The position numbers were made by a program, and so were the translations under genes. DNA of 64,000 bases from Pseudovibrio sp. Tun.PSC04-5.I4 (GTDB taxonomy: Bacteria; Pseudomonadota; Alphaproteobacteria; Rhizobiales; Stappiaceae), in assembly GCF_900104145.1 (NCBI RefSeq), contig NZ_FNLB01000006.1:4544723-4608722 (forward strand), written 5' to 3'. Shown here one piece after another: positions 61,607 to 64,000 of this stretch; within the stretch, counting starts at the first letter, position 1; each line of letters starts with the position of its first letter. The notes under the pieces are model-generated. The model was not told the DNA's origin. It worked only from the letters and a program-made list of their open reading frames with translations, and did not search any database.

Positions 61607-62880
61607 GTAAGAAAACCAAAAAAACAAACGGAACGGCTAAGGCTGATAGCAATCTGGCTAAGCAGGCCGCCCCGGCCAGTGTTCCGATTAAGGGCGGACA
61701 GCTGATTGCGACCGCACGAAACGACATCACGATTGAAAACTACTCCGATATATTAAAGCCTCAGGACCCAACGCTTGAAGCCAAGGGCGAGAAAAAAGGC
61801 CTGAAGCTATATGATGAGGTTCTGCAGGACGCACGGGCACGCACCGCTCTTTCCAAGCGCATTTCCAAGGTCACACGGCGTGAATGGCAGGTTGAGCCTG
61901 CAAGTGATGAGGCGATAGATATCACGGCTGCTGAAGGGGTTGAGGCGATCCTGAAGGCATTGCCATTTGATGCAATCTGCAAAGCGCTTCTCAAAGCAAT
62001 CTTAAAAGGGTTTTCCGTTGCCGAGATCGTCTGGTTCCGCAATACAGATGGCATGATTGCACCGCTCAAAATAAAGGATCAAAACCCTATGCGGTTTACG
62101 TTTGATGCGGACTGGCGCATCAGATTGCTGACACTCGATAACCGCGAAGAAGGCGAGGAACTGCCAGAACGCAAGTTCATAGTGCATCGCTTTGATGCGA
62201 ACGCCAACAATCCGTTTGGTCATGGGCTTGGTTCTGTGTTGTTCTGGCATGTCTTGTTCAAGCGCGAGGGCGTGGCCTTCTGGATGAAGTTCATGGACAA
62301 GTTCGCAAGTCCAATCCCTTTTGGCAAATACGCTCATGGAACATCTAAGGAAGAGCAGGACAAACTGCTTGGCGTGCTGCGCCAAATGGTTAGCCAGGGT
62401 GCGTTGGTTGCCCCCATTGGCACTGAGGTTGATTTTCTGGAAGCCACCCGCTCTGGAGAGGCAGGATATGAAGCCTGGTGCCGTTACTGGGATGAGCAGA
62501 CTGCAGAAGTTGTTCTGGGATCAACCCTTGCAACAGGTGTCAAAGGTCAAGGCTCGCGTGCCGCCTCCCAAACTCATGCCGATGAAACCGATGGTATTGT
62601 TGATGATGACAGCGACCAGATTTGTGAAACCCTGAATTCCACACTCATTACGTGGATTAGTGAACTCAACTGGCCTGCTGCCAACCCGCCCAAGGTCTGG
62701 CGGCCCCGGCCTCGCAACCAAAGCGATGAGGCGGATGTTGAGCGCAAAGTGCGCTGGGTGCAGCAATCTGCTTTACGTATTTTGGACGCCACGCGCCTGC
62801 AAGGCTTTGAGCCTAAGGATGTTGATCAATGGCTGGGTAATGTTTTGGGAACAGAGATTGTCAAATACAAGATCCGCTAA
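61603..62880 (+). CDS. Mu gp29-like portal protein (DUF935), C terminus out of frame
   Basis: The 425-residue frame contains the DUF935 blocks SRRVTRREWQVEPASD-like (KVTRREWQVEPASDEAID), ILKGFSVAEIVWFRNTDGM, KFMDKFASPIPFGKYAHG and VLGSTLATGVKGQGSRAASQ. It stops at TAA 62878 just after EIVKYKIR. Reading one base back, GAT CCG CTA..., gives KDPLTADGPATKRGG and a further 110 residues of portal-like C terminus, so one base (probably a G of AAGGATCC) is missing. ATGA overlap with the terminase defines the start. Confidence 0.9.
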   Translation: MSKKTKKTNGTAKADSNLAKQAAPASVPIKGGQLIATARNDITIENYSDILKPQDPTLEAKGEKKGLKLYDEVLQDARARTALSKRISKVTRREWQVEPASDEAIDITAAEGVEAILKALPFDAICKALLKAILKGFSVAEIVWFRNTDGMIAPLKIKDQNPMRFTFDADWRIRLLTLDNREEGEELPERKFIVHRFDANANNPFGHGLGSVLFWHVLFKREGVAFWMKFMDKFASPIPFGKYAHGTSKEEQDKLLGVLRQMVSQGALVAPIGTEVDFLEATRSGEAGYEAWCRYWDEQTAEVVLGSTLATGVKGQGSRAASQTHADETDGIVDDDSDQICETLNSTLITWISELNWPAANPPKVWRPRPRNQSDEADVERKVRWVQQSALRILDATRLQGFEPKDVDQWLGNVLGTEIVKYKIR

Positions 62881-63213
62881 CTGCCGATGGTCCAGCCACC
62901 AAACGCGGCGGCAAACAGGAAAGTTCAGAATTTGCGACAGGTGATGCAGGTCCCGTTGATCATCTGGTTACTCAGCTGGAACAGCTTGCAGGGCCAAAGA
63001 TACATAACTGGATTGACGAGATCAAAGTCAAGCTTGAAGAGGCGGAAGATTACGCGGGCGCATCACAAGCCTTGCTTGATACCTATCCGGGGCTTGAGGT
63101 TGATCCACTTGGCAACCTTTTAAGTGATGCGGTTATGCTTGCCGAGCTTCAGGGCCGCTCTGATATCATTGATGAGACCGGCATCACGCCCACAGGCTCA
63201 AAAAAAAACTAGA
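62871..63213 (+). pseudogene. Out-of-frame C-terminal part of the portal gene
   Basis: From GAT 62871 the shifted frame reads DPLTADGPATKRGGKQ, DHLVTQLEQLAGPKIHNWI, EDYAGASQALLDTYPGLEV and MLAELQGRSDII, ending TGSKKN-TAG at 63213. The VDHLVTQLEQ and AELQGRS stretches are normal for DUF935 portals. It has no start of its own. Confidence 0.8.
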
Positions 63214-64000
63214 TAAACAGGATGAGGCAAGCGCTGAGTTTGCTGAACCTTTTACTGAGGCGCTGGAGTTCCAACGCCAGAAGGTAAAACTGCCCACAAA
63301 GCGATGGAGTGATGCCATGCATCACGCTCATGATCGCTCGTTTGTCGTAGCAGGCGCAACAAAAGACGCGCTGCTGGAAGACTTCCAAAAGGCCATTGAT
63401 GGTGCCATTGCCAAAGGCACACCGCTTAAGGGCTGGCTGGATAAGGATGACACGTATCATCCGGGGTTTCAGGATGAGTTTGATGCAATCGTGAAGCGCA
63501 CGGCTGGGATCACAACGGCAAGCGGGTATGGCGTGCCCGAGTGATCTATGAGACCAACCTGAAAACCGCCTATGCTGCCGGTCGTTACAAGCAGATGAAC
63601 GAACCGGCGGTGCGCAAGGCTTTCCCTTATTGGCAATACGTCCATGCGTTAGAGCGCATACCTGTGACAGCGCGGGCTGCTCATAAGGCGTGGGATGGGT
63701 TGGTGCTACCTGCCAATGATCCGTGGTGGAACACGCATTACCCGCCCAATGACTGGCTGTGTGGGTGTGGTGTGCGGCCCGTCTCCAAGGCCAAACTCAA
63801 ACGCCTTGGGAAAGACGGACCAGACGTGGCCCCAAGTATTGCCTACACAATCACTACAGATCCGGGCACGGGTGAGCTGATAAATTACCCAAAAGACGTG
63901 GGTATGGGCTGGGGTTACGCGCCGGGACAAACGTGGTCTGAAGGACTGGTGCCCAAAGAGCTGCAAAAACCACTGCGGCCCAAGCCAGCCCTAATCGACC
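63172..64000 (+). pseudogene. Mu gp30-like (MuF) head morphogenesis protein, two frame breaks, cut by window edge
   Basis: The sequence AEPFTEALEFQRQKVKLPTK and DRSFVVAGATKDALLEDFQK is the gp30 N terminus, but its frame has no start codon. An ATG at 63172 connects only if the eight-A run at 63201-63208 had one A fewer. A second break near 63490 separates QDEFDAI from the continuing GWDHNGKRVWRARVIYETN; one extra base would restore REAHGWDHNGK. The rest (AYAAGRYKQMNEPAVRKAF, DWLCGCGVRPVSK) is open to the window end. The family protein helps start head assembly. Confidence 0.82.

Overview
The window reads as chromosomal DNA of a marine alphaproteobacterium. A Pseudovibrio/Stappiaceae-type host is my inference from protein style, the NAD-dependent formate dehydrogenase operon, the TRAP transporter and the prophage types; I could not search a database. 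Two unrelated prophages border a host segment littered with insertion-sequence debris.

Region 1 (1 to about 17.81 kb) is the right part of a lambda-like tailed prophage. The minus strand carries, in transcription order, an AlpA/excisionase-like HTH protein, an O-like replication initiator with iteron-like repeats inside its gene, a replication accessory protein and a DUF6362 protein. After a gap with small genes come a ParB-domain DNA methyltransferase, a phospholipase-D-like protein, small and large terminase, a gpW-like protein, the portal and a prohead protease cut by the window start. A tyrosine integrase (11.4-12.8 kb) is followed by a 1407-residue protein with an Hsp90/sacsin-type ATPase domain at its N terminus and a DUF3883 (nuclease-like) domain at its C terminus. 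A 49-bp 3' fragment of an initiator tRNA-Met gene at 17762-17810, followed by a terminator, probably marks the right attachment site. The large ATPase gene would then be prophage cargo and is the best candidate here for an undescribed defence function.

Region 2 (17.8-48 kb) is host DNA. It holds an amino-acid scavenging locus (ornithine cyclodeaminase, M20 amidohydrolase, LysR regulator, TRAP transporter DctPQM, alanine-racemase-family enzyme). The lysR gene is split by an IS256-family element with a perfect 9-bp target duplication. Next are a cold-shock protein, a serralysin-like RTX metalloprotease and its probable type I exporter (HlyD plus ABC ATPase). A recQ gene has one in-frame stop codon. 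A LysR gene precedes the complete formate dehydrogenase operon fdsG-fdsB-fdsA-fdhD-fdsD. At least five degenerate IS3-family fragments lie between these genes.

Region 3 (about 48-64 kb) is the left part of a Mu-like transposable prophage: a LexA/CI-type repressor divergent from a Ner-like gene, MuA transposase, MuB ATPase, small early genes, DUF3164, a GapR-family protein, GemA, Mor, endolysin, holins, small and large terminase, DUF935 portal and a MuF/gp30-like head protein. Almost all genes overlap by a few bases and look intact up to the portal. From 62.87 kb three frame breaks fall within about 630 bp. One minus-strand gene for a small signal-peptide protein sits among the plus-strand phage genes as likely cargo.
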